From assembly GCF_003994415.1 (NCBI RefSeq), contig NZ_CP034689.1, positions 5,332,001-5,396,000 of the forward strand: a DNA stretch of 64,000 nt. The letters run 5' to 3'. Both the position numbers and the translations under genes were made by a program. The first letter of the stretch is position 1. Each line of letters begins with the position of its first letter. Positions 37,185 through 46,336 of the stretch are shown here, in pieces. The stretch comes from Achromobacter spanius (GTDB taxonomy: Bacteria; Pseudomonadota; Gammaproteobacteria; Burkholderiales; Burkholderiaceae_B). Under the pieces are notes generated by a model. It saw only the letters and a list, made by a program, of their open reading frames with translations. It searched no databases and was not told the DNA's origin.

Positions 37185-37994
37185 ATGACCCTGGCCAAGT
37201 CGAAACAGGACTGGATTCTCCGCGCGGCCACCTCCGGCCACGTGGAGCGCATCGAAGCCTATTTCGGCGGTCATGGCTACGACATGCACCGCCATGACAC
37301 CTACGCCATCGGGCGCACCTTGTCGGGCGTGCAGAGCTTTCATTACCGCCGGGACTTCCGCCACAGCCTGCCCGGCGGCACTATCGTGCTGCACCCCGAC
37401 GAGCCGCACGACGGCCAGGCCGGCACCGAGGCCGGCTTCCACTACCGCATGATCTACGTCGAACCCGCGCTGATCCAGCAGATTCTGGGGGGCCGGCCGC
37501 TGCCGTTCATTGCGGGCGGCCTCTCTGGCGACGCCCGGCTGCACGCCGCCAGCGGCGCCTTGTTGCAGAACACGCAGGACGCGCTGGACCCGCTACTGGA
37601 AGACGACGCGCTGTACGACCTGGCCCATGCGCTTTGCGCCGCGGCGGGCCGGCCCCACCGCGGGCGCACCGCCGACTACGTGGCCGCCGAACGCGCCCGG
37701 CATTACATCCATGCCTCGCTGGACACAACGATCACCTTGGACGCGTTGGCGGCGGCGGCCGGGACAGACCGTTGGAGCCTGTCGCGCGATTTCCGCGCGC
37801 TCTACGGCACCAGCCCCTATCGCTATGTGATGTTGCGCCGGCTGGACCTGGCACGCCGGCTTATCGCCACCGGCATGGCCTTGGCCGACGCCGCGGCCCA
37901 TGCCGGCTTCACCGACCAAAGCCACCTGACCCGCCGCCATGTCCAGACCTACGGCATGCCGCCCGACCGGTGGCGGCGCATGCTGCACGCCTAG
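37185..37994 (+). CDS. AraC family transcriptional regulator
   Basis: 269 residues. N-terminal cupin-like ligand domain (GYDMHRHDTYAIGRTLSGVQ, HPDEPHDG) and C-terminal AraC helix-turn-helix pair (TLDALAAAAGTDRWSLSRDF and LADAAAHAGFTDQSHLTRRH). The ending YGMPPDRWRR is the usual AraC terminus. It sits between the glyoxalase and cupin genes, either of which could be its target. Confidence 0.9.
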   Translation: MTLAKSKQDWILRAATSGHVERIEAYFGGHGYDMHRHDTYAIGRTLSGVQSFHYRRDFRHSLPGGTIVLHPDEPHDGQAGTEAGFHYRMIYVEPALIQQILGGRPLPFIAGGLSGDARLHAASGALLQNTQDALDPLLEDDALYDLAHALCAAAGRPHRGRTADYVAAERARHYIHASLDTTITLDALAAAAGTDRWSLSRDFRALYGTSPYRYVMLRRLDLARRLIATGMALADAAAHAGFTDQSHLTRRHVQTYGMPPDRWRRMLHA

Positions 37995-38089
37995 CCCGCA
38001 CCCGCCCACCAAAACCTGCAAGAACGTACAAGACGCAGAGCCCCGGTGCGCCCTACGCTGTACGCCTGTCTTCTTGTCCAGGTTCCCCC

Positions 38090-38458
38090 ATGCCCCCCAT
38101 TTCCGCCATCAATATCGCCAGCAAGCTTGCGCTGTTTTCCGAACACTGGCGCCCCAAGGTCATCGCGCAGATGAACGACTACCAATTCAAGGTGGTCAAG
38201 GTGCAAGGCGACTTCGTCTGGCACAGCCACGCCGACACCGACGAAACCTTCATCGTGATCAGCGGCCGATTGCGCATCGACCTGCGCGACGGCCACATCG
38301 ACCTGGGGCCTGGCGAAATGGCCGTCATTCCCAAGGGCGTGGAGCACAAGCCCTGTGCCGTCGAAGAAGCGCATCTGATGCTGGTTGAACCCTGCGGCGT
38401 GCCCAATACGGGCGACCAGGGCGGCGAGCGCCAAGCGCCAAACGATGTCTGGATCTGA
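38090..38458 (+). CDS. Cupin domain protein
   Basis: 122 residues from ATG 38090. A single cupin: first motif GDFVWHSHADTDETFIVISG supplies the metal-binding His-x-His and Glu; second motif PGEMAVIPKGVEHKPCA supplies the last His. It is soluble with no signal peptide. Small single-domain cupins of this type have varied roles, so function is not assigned. The SDR gene begins 43 bases downstream with a strong ribosome site and may be in the same transcript. Confidence 0.85.
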   Translation: MPPISAINIASKLALFSEHWRPKVIAQMNDYQFKVVKVQGDFVWHSHADTDETFIVISGRLRIDLRDGHIDLGPGEMAVIPKGVEHKPCAVEEAHLMLVEPCGVPNTGDQGGERQAPNDVWI

Positions 38459-38501
38459 CCGCCTTGATTCTGCTACCGTAAATTCCCCCCAGGAGGACAC
38501 C

Positions 38502-39248
38502 ATGCCCAAAGTCATGCTCGTAACCGGAGGCAGCCGTGGCATCGGCGCCGCCGTCGCCAAGCTGGCCGCGCGCCGCGGCTACGCCGTTGGCATCAACTAC
38601 CGCACCCACTCTGATGCCGCCGACGCCGTGGTCGCCGAGATCCAGCAGGCGGGCGGCGCCGCGCTGGCCATTCAGGCCGACGTGTCGCAAGAAGAGGACG
38701 TGCTGCGCATGTTCCGCACGCTGGACGAGCGCCTGGGCCGCATCGATGCCCTGGTGAACAATGCCGGCATCCTGGAAACGCAGATGCGCCTGGACCAGAT
38801 GGAAGCCGACCGCCTGATGCGCGTGCTGTCCACCAACGTGATCGGCGCGTTCCTGTGCGCCCGCGAGGCCGTGCGCCGGATGTCGCCGCGCCATGGCGGC
38901 CAGGGCGGCGCCATCGTCAACGTGTCGTCGGCGGCGGCGCGCCTGGGCTCACCCAATGAATACGTGGACTATGCAGCGTCCAAGGGGGCGCTGGACACGA
39001 TGACCATCGGCCTGTCCAAAGAGGTGGCGCCCGAAGGCATCCGCGTGAACGGCGTGCGCCCGGGCACCATCTACACCGACATGCACGCAAGCGGCGGCGA
39101 GCCGGGCCGGGTCGACCGCCTGAAAAGCGTGATCCCGCTGCGGCGCGGCGGCTCGGTGGAAGAAGTGGCGGGCGCCGTCATGTGGCTGTTTTCTGAAGAA
39201 GCCGGCTATACCAGCGGCTCGTTCATCGACGTGTCCGGTGGCAGTTGA
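38502..39248 (+). CDS. SDR family oxidoreductase (glucose 1-dehydrogenase/FabG-like)
   Basis: 248 residues from ATG 38502, chosen for the perfect AGGAGG at 38491-38496. Motifs: TGGSRGIGAA for cofactor, NNAGI, catalytic Ser in NVSSAAARLG, and YAASK (about residues 157-161). The C-terminal GYTSGSFIDVSGG is standard for FabG-type SDRs. It is NADP(H)-dependent by the Arg in the GSRG loop; the substrate is unknown. Confidence 0.9.
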   Translation: MPKVMLVTGGSRGIGAAVAKLAARRGYAVGINYRTHSDAADAVVAEIQQAGGAALAIQADVSQEEDVLRMFRTLDERLGRIDALVNNAGILETQMRLDQMEADRLMRVLSTNVIGAFLCAREAVRRMSPRHGGQGGAIVNVSSAAARLGSPNEYVDYAASKGALDTMTIGLSKEVAPEGIRVNGVRPGTIYTDMHASGGEPGRVDRLKSVIPLRRGGSVEEVAGAVMWLFSEEAGYTSGSFIDVSGGS

Positions 39249-39313
39249 ACGGATCGCTGGAGGAGTAACAGGAGGGGCTGCCGAAGGGGTGGCACAGGGG
39301 GCAGCCAGCCCGG

Positions 39314-39352
39314 CTTGCTTGCTTGCCTGCCTGCTTGCCTACCTACCTGCCG
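39314..39352. repeat. Tetranucleotide tract (YTRC)
   Basis: About eight imperfect four-base units (TTGC, CTGC, CTAC) just after the mgtC stop codon on the minus strand. It is non-coding. Confidence 0.6.
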
Positions 39353-39356
39353 AGGC

Positions 39357-39893
39357 TCAGCCGTTGCCGCGGGGTTTGTCGTCGGTGGCAATGACGCCCT
39401 TGTTCTCCGGGCCGTCGGCAATGCGCGCTTCAACGCGGCGCAGCACCGCCAGCACGAACAACGCCAGCAAGGTGCTGACCAGCGCCGTGGCCTCGCGGCC
39501 CATGCCGGCCGCCACGCCGATGGCGGCGGTCATCCAGATGCTGGCCGAAGTGGTCAGCCCGTGAATCTCGCGTTCGTCGCTGAGCTTGATGATGGCGCCG
39601 GCGCCCAGAAAGCCGATGCCGGCGATCACTCCCTGCAGCACCCGGCTAAGGTCAGCGACTTCCATGCCGCCCTGCAAGGGCACCAGCACGAAAATGGCCG
39701 CGCCCAGCGCCACCAGCATATGGGTGCGCAGGCCCGCGGCCTTGCCGCTGCGCTCGCGCTCGAAGCCCAGCATGCCACCCAGTATCACCGCCATGCCCAA
39801 GCGCAACACAATACGCGTGGCTTCGCCGACATCGGGAATATCGGCGAATTCGCTACGCACGGTGGACCAGATTTCGAACCAGATTTCCGCCAT
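39357..39893 (-). CDS. MgtC/SapB family membrane protein
   Basis: 178 residues from ATG 39893; 21 further in-frame codons upstream look like promoter. Family motifs are GGMLGFERERSGKAAGLRTH, then GFLGAGAIIK and HGLTTSASIWMTAAIGVAAG, with four to five inner-membrane helices. Unlike virulence MgtC there is no long C-terminal soluble domain. MgtC-like proteins take part in Mg2+ limitation or membrane-potential responses. It is convergent with the SDR and divergent from the next SDR. Confidence 0.9.
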   Translation of the reverse strand: MAEIWFEIWSTVRSEFADIPDVGEATRIVLRLGMAVILGGMLGFERERSGKAAGLRTHMLVALGAAIFVLVPLQGGMEVADLSRVLQGVIAGIGFLGAGAIIKLSDEREIHGLTTSASIWMTAAIGVAAGMGREATALVSTLLALFVLAVLRRVEARIADGPENKGVIATDDKPRGNG

Positions 39894-40054
39894 CTGAACG
39901 TATCCTACAGGGCACGGGTTGAAGGGAATGGGTGAACGAGCATAGCAGGCGCGCACACGCCCGCGCCATGCCCGCGCACTGGCACCGGCCGCCCAACTGG
40001 TTTACAAGCAAGGCATGCCCCGCGCGTGCGGGCGTGTATCCACAGGAGCCGAAC

Positions 40055-40828
40055 ATGGACTTGCAGTTGGACGGAAAGCGCGTACTGATCACGGGCGCAT
40101 CCAAGGGCATCGGCCTGGCCTGCGCCGTGGCCTTTGCGCGCGAAGGCGCGGCCCCCATTCTGGTGGCGCGCGACGACGCGGCGCTGCATCACGCCACGGC
40201 CGCCATCCGCGAGCAAAGCGGCCGCGAGGCGCACGCCATCACGCTGGATCTGGCCCTGCCTGGCGCGGCGGAAAAGCTGGCAAAGGAAACCGGGCCCATC
40301 GACATATTGGTCAACAACGCGGGCGCGGTGCCTGGCGGCGCGCTGGACCAGGTGCAAGACGAACGCTGGCGCGCGGGCTGGGAACTGAAGGTACACGGCT
40401 ACATCAGCCTGGCGCGCTGCTACTACCCGCACATGCGCGACGCGGGCGCGGGCGTCATCGCCAACATCATCGGCATGGCGGGCGCGGCGCCGCGCGCGGA
40501 CTACATCTGCGGCGCGGCGGCCAATGCCTCATTGATTGCGTTTACCCGCGCCCTGGGGGGCGAGGCGCCCCGCCACGGCGTGCGCGTCTTTGGCGTCAAC
40601 CCCTCGCGCACACGAACCGACCGCGTGCTGACGCTGGCCCGGCAACGCGCGCAGGCACGTTGGGGCGATGAAAGCCGGTGGCAGGAAACCTTGTCAGACC
40701 TGCCCTTCAATCGGCTGATGGAACCGGCCGAAGTGGCCGACATGATTGTGTTCGGCGCGTCGCCGCGCGCCGCGTACCTGAGCGGCACCGTCATCGACCT
40801 GGACGGCGGCGAGCAGTACGCGAAGTAA
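40055..40828 (+). CDS. SDR-fold protein lacking the usual catalytic residues
   Basis: 257 residues from ATG 40055, preceded by AGGAG. It has a normal cofactor motif TGASKGIGLA and NNAGAV. The active-site region reads NIIGMAGAAPRADYICGAAA: the catalytic Ser position is Ile/Gly and the Tyr is followed by Ala instead of Lys at +4. A similar variant is common in Burkholderiales SDRs. It may act on substrates needing a different acid/base, or be a binding protein. The C-terminus LSGTVIDLDGGEQ is normal. Confidence 0.8.
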   Translation: MDLQLDGKRVLITGASKGIGLACAVAFAREGAAPILVARDDAALHHATAAIREQSGREAHAITLDLALPGAAEKLAKETGPIDILVNNAGAVPGGALDQVQDERWRAGWELKVHGYISLARCYYPHMRDAGAGVIANIIGMAGAAPRADYICGAAANASLIAFTRALGGEAPRHGVRVFGVNPSRTRTDRVLTLARQRAQARWGDESRWQETLSDLPFNRLMEPAEVADMIVFGASPRAAYLSGTVIDLDGGEQYAK

Positions 40829-40873
40829 TGTAGCGGCTGGAGTTGGGGCCGGAGCCCCGACCGGCCTGGTGCA

Positions 40874-41566
40874 TCAGCGCCCGGCGGCTTGCCAGCCGGC
40901 CAACAATGCGGGCAGTTGCTCCATGCTGGTGAACACGTGGGCCACGCCCACATTGCGCAACGCCTCGGCGCCGCTGTGGCCGTTGGCGTCGGGGCTGTAG
41001 CCGAACACGGTGGCGCCCGCCGCCACCCCGGCCGTCGCCCCGGTGACCGTGTCTTCGACGACGGCGCAACGCTTGGGGTCCACGCCCAGCGCTTGCGCGG
41101 CGGCCAGGTACACGTCCGGAAACGGCTTGCTGCGCGGCATCTCGTGGCCGCTGAAGACGCGTCCGCCGAAGCATTCGGCAATGCCGACCTTTGCCAATTG
41201 CAGTTCCACCTTGTGACGGTCGGCGCCGGAGGCCACGGCAATGCGGCCGTCCAGCGTGCGGTGCAGGGCACGCACCGCGTCGGGCGCGCCGGGAATTTCA
41301 AGCAGTTCGCGGTCCAGCGCGGCGTTGCGGCGCTGACGGAATTCGCCGAACCAGTCCGGCCCCAGCTTGGCGCCAGTGCGCGCTTCGATCATCTGCAGTT
41401 CGTCCTTGACGGCCTTGCCCGTGAAGACGCGCATGGTTTCTTCGTGGGTGATGTCCCAACCCAGTTCGTTCAGCATCTGGGCCAACACGTGGCTGGTGAT
41501 GGGTTCGGAATCAACCAGCACGCCGTCACAATCGAACAACACGGCGTCAAAGGGAAAATCAGTCAT
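40874..41566 (-). CDS. HAD family phosphatase (beta-phosphoglucomutase/GPH-like)
   Basis: 230 residues from ATG 41566; in-frame starts at 41593 and 41608 are possible. HAD motifs: DCDGVLVDSE (nucleophile and acid Asp), VASGADRHKV (Ser), KPFPDVYLAAA (Lys) and VVEDTVTGATAGVAAG (Glu-Asp). A C1 helical cap lies between motifs 1 and 2. It hydrolyses phosphomonoesters of small sugars or glycolate in the cytoplasm; the substrate is not defined. It is a single gene, convergent with the SDR. Confidence 0.9.
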   Translation of the reverse strand: MTDFPFDAVLFDCDGVLVDSEPITSHVLAQMLNELGWDITHEETMRVFTGKAVKDELQMIEARTGAKLGPDWFGEFRQRRNAALDRELLEIPGAPDAVRALHRTLDGRIAVASGADRHKVELQLAKVGIAECFGGRVFSGHEMPRSKPFPDVYLAAAQALGVDPKRCAVVEDTVTGATAGVAAGATVFGYSPDANGHSGAEALRNVGVAHVFTSMEQLPALLAGWQAAGR

Positions 41567-41734
41567 GGGGCGGGCAGCGGAAGTCTGGTTCATGAAGCGG
41601 GTAAGCATACTTCATGGCATGGGGCCAGCCTGACGGCCCGCCCTGGCCGCAAGCTTCGGAGTGACCGGCCCGTGCGCGCGGGCTTATGCTGACCGACCAA
41701 CACGCTGACCACCCGATACGCCGCCCTTTCCGCC

Positions 41735-42364
41735 ATGACTTCCCTCTTGCTCCTGCCGCTGGACCACTACGACTGGACGCTCATCGGCCATCAGCTGGAT
41801 ACCGAAGGCTGGGCGCTGCTGCCCGGCCTTTTTCCGCCAGATGCCGCGCGCCAGCTCGCGCAAGCCAACAGCGCGGACAGGCTTGAAGCGCTGCGGCCCG
41901 CCTTGTACCGCCGCCTGCTGCCCATTGCCCGGGCCTGGGCGCGCGCGCTGCAACCAGACGCGGCGTATCCGGATGACTTTGCCACCTGGATGCAGCACAA
42001 CCGCGACGCCGGCCAGACCCGCCCCTTGTCCGCTATCCGGCGCTTGGGGCAGGACGACTATCTGCCGCTGACGCAGCACGCGGACGGCGATGCCGTATTT
42101 CCCTTGCAGCTTGTCGCCCTGTTGTCGGATCCGGAAACGGCATTTGCCGGCGGCGAATTCGTCATGACAGAACAGCGGCCCCGCATGCAGTCACGCCCCA
42201 TGGTGCTGCCCTTGCAATGCGGCGACGCGGCGGTGATTGCGGTGTCGCACCGACCGGTGCGAGGCATCGATAACATCTATCGGGTGACCGCGCGGCATGC
42301 GATCAGCCGAGTGCGCGCCGGCCAGCGTGTGGGGCTGGAACTGCTGCTGCACGATGGGTCTTGA
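41735..42364 (+). CDS. Fe(II)/2-oxoglutarate-dependent oxygenase, paralogue
   Basis: 209 residues. Related along its length to the protein at 35277: shared LPLDHYDWT/LPDLDWT start, YPDDFATWMQHNRDAGQTRP versus YPDDHAAFLQRCHDAGQRRP, and FAGGEFVM. Iron ligands His115-x-Asp117 (QHADGDAVFP) and His188 (RHAISRV), 2-oxoglutarate Arg198. The target is unknown. It is a shorter, more diverged copy, probably from an old duplication. The dispersed repeats begin right after its stop. Confidence 0.75.
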   Translation: MTSLLLLPLDHYDWTLIGHQLDTEGWALLPGLFPPDAARQLAQANSADRLEALRPALYRRLLPIARAWARALQPDAAYPDDFATWMQHNRDAGQTRPLSAIRRLGQDDYLPLTQHADGDAVFPLQLVALLSDPETAFAGGEFVMTEQRPRMQSRPMVLPLQCGDAAVIAVSHRPVRGIDNIYRVTARHAISRVRAGQRVGLELLLHDGS

Positions 42365-42441
42365 TGGGCCGGTGGGACGGCCGTTGGTCTTTGGTCGGTC
42401 GTTGTGCCGTGGCGGAAATTGCCATACGGTCACCGGCGCTT

Positions 42442-42507
42442 GATGGGTTGCGCGCGTTCGGGGTTGGGGTTCTTGCCTTGGCGTTTGCGCGCTTCACCCA
42501 TCCTACG
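42442..42507 (+). repeat. Dispersed palindromic repeat, copy a
   Basis: Begins GATGGGTTGCGCGCG and ends CACCCATCCTACG; the ends are inverted relative to each other. Its interior has G-rich runs. Same element as copies b-f. Confidence 0.8.
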
Positions 42508-42574
42508 TGCTTCATGGGGACCGGTGGCGAGCCAACGGTCCCTGATGCTTCCGTCGCCGCACCTGTCGACGCCT

Positions 42575-42640
42575 CGTAGGATGGGTGAAGCGCGAGGTGA
42601 ACGATAGAAGAAGACCAAGCTCGAACGCGCGCAACCCATC
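42575..42640 (-). repeat. Dispersed palindromic repeat, copy b (inverted)
   Basis: Begins CGTAGGATGGGTGAAGCGCG and ends CGCGCAACCCATC, the reverse orientation of copies a and c, also 66 bp. Confidence 0.8.
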
Positions 42641-42689
42641 GGACGGTCGTGATGCCATAACGGAAATTGCCGTACGGGCACCGGTGCTT

Positions 42690-42755
42690 GATGGGTTACG
42701 CGCGTTCGGGGTTGGGGTTCTTGCCTTGGCGTTTGCGCGCTGCACCCATCCTACG
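42690..42755 (+). repeat. Dispersed palindromic repeat, copy c
   Basis: GATGGGTTACGCGCG to CACCCATCCTACG, nearly identical to copy a, including about 30 bases upstream. Confidence 0.8.
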
Positions 42756-42766
42756 TGCGCGTTCGG

Positions 42767-45244
42767 TCAGAAATCCATCGACGCCGACAGCATCAGCGTG
42801 CGCGGCACGCCTTGCGAGATCGTGCCGTAGGACGCCACGCCGGACCAGTACGCGCGGTTGGTCACGTTGACGAGGTTGGCCCGCAAGGTCACGTCCTTGC
42901 CCTGGATGCGGGTGGCGTAGCGCGCGCCCAGATCGAAGGTGGTCCATGACGGCACCGATTGCGTGTTGGCCTGATTGATGTACTCGCGCCCGGTGTAGAC
43001 CATGCCGCCCGTCAGCGTCAGGCCCGCCACCCACGGCGTGTCCCATTCGGCGCTGAGGTTGGCCGAGAACCTGGGCACGCCCACCGGCTGATTGCCCAGC
43101 GTGGCGGCGCTGTTGGTGCGCGTGAGTTCGGCGTCCAGCCAGGTCACGCCCCCCAACAGGCGCAGGCCGCGCAGCGGCTCGCCGGACAGGTTCATTTCCA
43201 GGCCTCGGTTGCGCTGTTCGCTGTCCGCGCCGTACACGCCGTTGGTCAACTGACCGCTGGGCTTGGTGATTTCAAAGGCGCTGACGCTCAGCATCGCGCT
43301 GTCGAATTCCATCTTCACGCCCACTTCCTTCTGGCGGGCCTTGTAGGGCTTGAACACCTGCCCGGCGTTGGACGCCGTGGCGGGCGCCACGTCGCCTTTG
43401 CTCAGCCCTTCGATGTAATTGGCGTACAGCGACACATGGCTCCACGGTTTGACGACCAGGCCAGCCAGCGGGGTGGTGGCGCTTTCGTCGTAGCTGACGG
43501 TGCGCACGCCCGTCACCGCATTGAAGTTGCGCGATTCGATACGCTGCTGGCGCAGGCCCAGCGTCAGTTGCGCGCGTTCGTCCAGGATGCTCATCGTGTC
43601 CGCCAGCGCCACGCCGGACAGGTCCGACGACGATACCTTGGGCACGTTGCGCGGCGCGGGGATGTGCTGCTCGGGACGCGTAATGGGGTGATAGATGTTG
43701 GACGTAAGCGGCGTGCCCGACACGCTGGCCTGCGAGTTGCGGTCGCTGTACAGACTGCCCATGACGCTGATGGCGTGGCGCACGGGCCCCGTGTCCAGCT
43801 TGGCGCGCAGGCCGGCGTTGTACGTGCTGCGTTCCACCTTGAAGCGGAAGTTGTTTGGCGTCACCACCGTGTCGCCCGCGCCGTTCACGATGGTGGGCGT
43901 CTGATCCGACAGACGCGACACATCCGTGTCCGAGCCGCCGGCATCGGCGAACACGGTCAGGCGGTCGCTGATGTCGTATTCCACGCGCAGCAGCGCCGAC
44001 TGGCCGTCGGACTTCCACCAGCCCCAGGGCTGCGTGGCGTTGCGGCGGCCATCGGCGGCGCGCGGCACGTCAATGCCCGCAGCCACCAGGAAGGGGCGCG
44101 TAGGCGCATCCACTTTTTCGTGCTGCGTCAACAGATCCAGCGACGCACGCAGGCGTTCGCCCTGGTAGTCCAGCGACAAGGCGCCGATGTCGGTGCGCGA
44201 ATACAGATTGTCCAGCGGCGTGTCGCCCTGACGATGCATGCCGTTGATGCGCACGCCCCATTCACCGTCATTGCCGAAGCGCCGGCTCAGGTCTACCCGA
44301 CCGCCAAACTGCGAGCTGCCCACATAGTCGGCGGACAGCCGCGTCAGGTCTTGCGGCAGCGAACGCTTGGGCACCATGTTGATCACCCCGCCCACGCCGC
44401 TGTTGGGCGACATGCCATACAGCAAGGCGGCGGGCCCTTTCAGGACTTCCACACGTTCGATGTAGTCGGTAAAGACGTGGTAGTTCGGCGCCACGCCATA
44501 CACGCCGTCGAACGCGATTTCGCCCAGGTTGCCTTCGCCGATGGGAAAGCCGCGGATATAGAACGAATCGGTCACGCCGCCGATCTGTCCGGTAAAACGC
44601 ACGGACGGCTCGGCGTTCAGCGCGTCGGCCAAGGTCACCGCCTGGCGGTTGGCCAGCAATTCCGAGGTGTAGCTGGTGATGTTGAACGGCGTGTCCATGA
44701 CGTCGCGATTGCCCAGGAAACCCATGCGGCCGCCTCGCGCCACCTGCCCGCCCGCGAATTCCGGCGGCAAGCTGGACGCGCTAATGCCCAATCCCGCCAC
44801 CGTGATGCTGGGCAGCAGCGTGGCCACGCCGCCGTCTGCCTGGGGCAGCTTCTGCAAGGAATATGCGCCCGCGCCTTGTTCCGCCACGGCGTAGCCGGAG
44901 CCGCCCAGCAAGCGCGCGAACCCTTCCTGCACGGTATACGACCCGGACAGGCCTTCACTGCGCTGACCCGCCAGCAACGCGGGGTCAAACGACAGCGGCA
45001 CGCCCGCCGCCGCCGCGAATTGCGCCAGCACATCGCCCAATGGGCCTGGGCCGATGGCGTAGGGCTTGCGCCCATCGGCGGCGGCCGACGCGCCCGCGGC
45101 TTCGGCCGCGGTGGCCGGCGCGGGCGCGCCCGCCACGGCCAATAGCATCACGCTGATGCCGGCGGCCTGCCTCATTGCCGCCCGGGGCGACAGGGTGGCC
45201 GCGCCACGGGGCAGGCGCTGCGAACGGGAATTTCGGGAAACCAT
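42767..45244 (-). CDS. TonB-dependent siderophore receptor with STN signalling domain (cassette A)
   Basis: 825 residues from ATG 45244, which has AAGGA in front. Signal peptide, then an STN domain (about residues 55-130: YAIGPGPLGDVLAQFAAAAG, LSFDPALLAG, VQEGFARLLGG), plug domain (RQAVTLADALNAEPSVRF, SFYIRGFP, RVEVLKGPAALLYG) and 22-strand barrel ending in Phe (LSASMDF). The STN domain signals to the FecR at 45341 to switch on the ECF factor at 46333. It imports a ferric siderophore across the outer membrane; the ligand is unknown. Confidence 0.9.
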   Translation of the reverse strand: MVSRNSRSQRLPRGAATLSPRAAMRQAAGISVMLLAVAGAPAPATAAEAAGASAAADGRKPYAIGPGPLGDVLAQFAAAAGVPLSFDPALLAGQRSEGLSGSYTVQEGFARLLGGSGYAVAEQGAGAYSLQKLPQADGGVATLLPSITVAGLGISASSLPPEFAGGQVARGGRMGFLGNRDVMDTPFNITSYTSELLANRQAVTLADALNAEPSVRFTGQIGGVTDSFYIRGFPIGEGNLGEIAFDGVYGVAPNYHVFTDYIERVEVLKGPAALLYGMSPNSGVGGVINMVPKRSLPQDLTRLSADYVGSSQFGGRVDLSRRFGNDGEWGVRINGMHRQGDTPLDNLYSRTDIGALSLDYQGERLRASLDLLTQHEKVDAPTRPFLVAAGIDVPRAADGRRNATQPWGWWKSDGQSALLRVEYDISDRLTVFADAGGSDTDVSRLSDQTPTIVNGAGDTVVTPNNFRFKVERSTYNAGLRAKLDTGPVRHAISVMGSLYSDRNSQASVSGTPLTSNIYHPITRPEQHIPAPRNVPKVSSSDLSGVALADTMSILDERAQLTLGLRQQRIESRNFNAVTGVRTVSYDESATTPLAGLVVKPWSHVSLYANYIEGLSKGDVAPATASNAGQVFKPYKARQKEVGVKMEFDSAMLSVSAFEITKPSGQLTNGVYGADSEQRNRGLEMNLSGEPLRGLRLLGGVTWLDAELTRTNSAATLGNQPVGVPRFSANLSAEWDTPWVAGLTLTGGMVYTGREYINQANTQSVPSWTTFDLGARYATRIQGKDVTLRANLVNVTNRAYWSGVASYGTISQGVPRTLMLSASMDF

Positions 45245-45340
45245 GAAACGATCCTTCGTAGGGGACGGGGTGGCTCGCGTGTCGCGACGATTCACCCGGT
45301 ACACCGGACGAGGCGCAGAAAAGGCTCAATCAGAAGGCGA

Positions 45341-46336
45341 TTAATTTGTAACGTCCGCGCGGGGCGCGATCGTGGTCCAGTAGGGCGTCACGCGGCTGAT
45401 GCGTACCGGCAACGTTTTTTCCAGCAGGCGCAGACTGCCGTCGATATCGGCCAGCGGGAACGCGCCCGATACGCGCAGCCCGGCCACCGCCGGATCGCAA
45501 CGCAACACGCCCCGGCGATAACGGCCCAACTCATCCGCCAGGTCAGCCAAGCGCCAATTGCGCACGGCCAGCATGCCCTGCTCCCACGACGCTGATGCAG
45601 CGTCCACCGTCGACAAGGCTTGCACGGCGCTCGCGGTGAACACCGTGTGCTGTCCGGCGGGAAGGGTCACGGCGGCAACGCCCGCGTCTTGCGGCTGAAT
45701 CTGGACGGCGCCTTCGAAGACGGCCACGCGGATGCTGCCGCCATCGTCGCGCACCATGAAGCGGGTGCCCAGCGCGCGTATCGTCCCTTGCGAGGTGCGC
45801 ACGATAAAGGGCCGATACACGGGCGAAGGATCCCGGCCGGTAGTCAGCAGGATCTCGCCCGCGCGCAGCCACAGCACGCGCGCGCTGGGGGTGTATTCGA
45901 TATCGACCGCGCTGGCCGTGTTCAGCAGCAGGTGCGTGCCGTCGGCCAGATCCATCTGCCGCCGTTCGCCCGTGGCGGTGCGCGCGTCTGCCGCCCATTC
46001 GCGCCAGGGCAGCGTGCGCCAAGCGGCCAGCGCCGCCGGCCCCAGCACCAGCAACGCGCCCAGCGCCCGCACGGCTTGTCGGCGGCCGACGCGGCTGCAA
46101 TGCTGATCGGCCCGGCGCAAGGTATCGCGCACGACCTCGGGCGGCACCTGCCCAAAGCCGCGCAACATGGCTTCCACCCGCGTCCAGGCCGCGCCATGCG
46201 CCGCGCTGCGGGTGCGCCAGCGGTCGAAGTCCGCGCGGTCGGCGGCGGACAAGGATTCGGATTGAAAGCGCACCAGCCAGCCGGCTGCCTGTTCCAGGAT
46301 GACGGGATCGATGGCGGAGTCCATGGCGCCGCTCAT
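45341..46336 (-). CDS. fecR: FecR family anti-sigma regulator (cassette A)
   Basis: 331 residues. N-terminal anti-sigma region (QAAGWLVRFQSESLSAADRADFDRW), one membrane helix near residues 90-107 (VRALGALLVLGPAALAAW), periplasmic FecR domain (TATGERRQMDLADGTHLLLN, GEILLTTG, FIVRTSQGTIRALGTRF) and a C-terminal STN-interacting part. It transmits the receptor signal across the inner membrane to the ECF sigma factor, whose gene overlaps it by four bases. Confidence 0.92.
   Translation of the reverse strand: MSGAMDSAIDPVILEQAAGWLVRFQSESLSAADRADFDRWRTRSAAHGAAWTRVEAMLRGFGQVPPEVVRDTLRRADQHCSRVGRRQAVRALGALLVLGPAALAAWRTLPWREWAADARTATGERRQMDLADGTHLLLNTASAVDIEYTPSARVLWLRAGEILLTTGRDPSPVYRPFIVRTSQGTIRALGTRFMVRDDGGSIRVAVFEGAVQIQPQDAGVAAVTLPAGQHTVFTASAVQALSTVDAASASWEQGMLAVRNWRLADLADELGRYRRGVLRCDPAVAGLRVSGAFPLADIDGSLRLLEKTLPVRISRVTPYWTTIAPRADVTN

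Larger units (their letters stand above)
42365..42766. other. Intergenic region filled with dispersed repeats
   Basis: No gene seen. It holds three copies of a 66-bp palindromic element (listed separately), two in the same orientation inside a 97-base direct repeat (42413-42510 and 42661-42758) and one inverted between them. Confidence 0.7.

Noticed and set aside
42959..45145. 728-codon plus-strand frame opposite the cassette A receptor
   Set aside because: Antisense shadow of a receptor with all family motifs.
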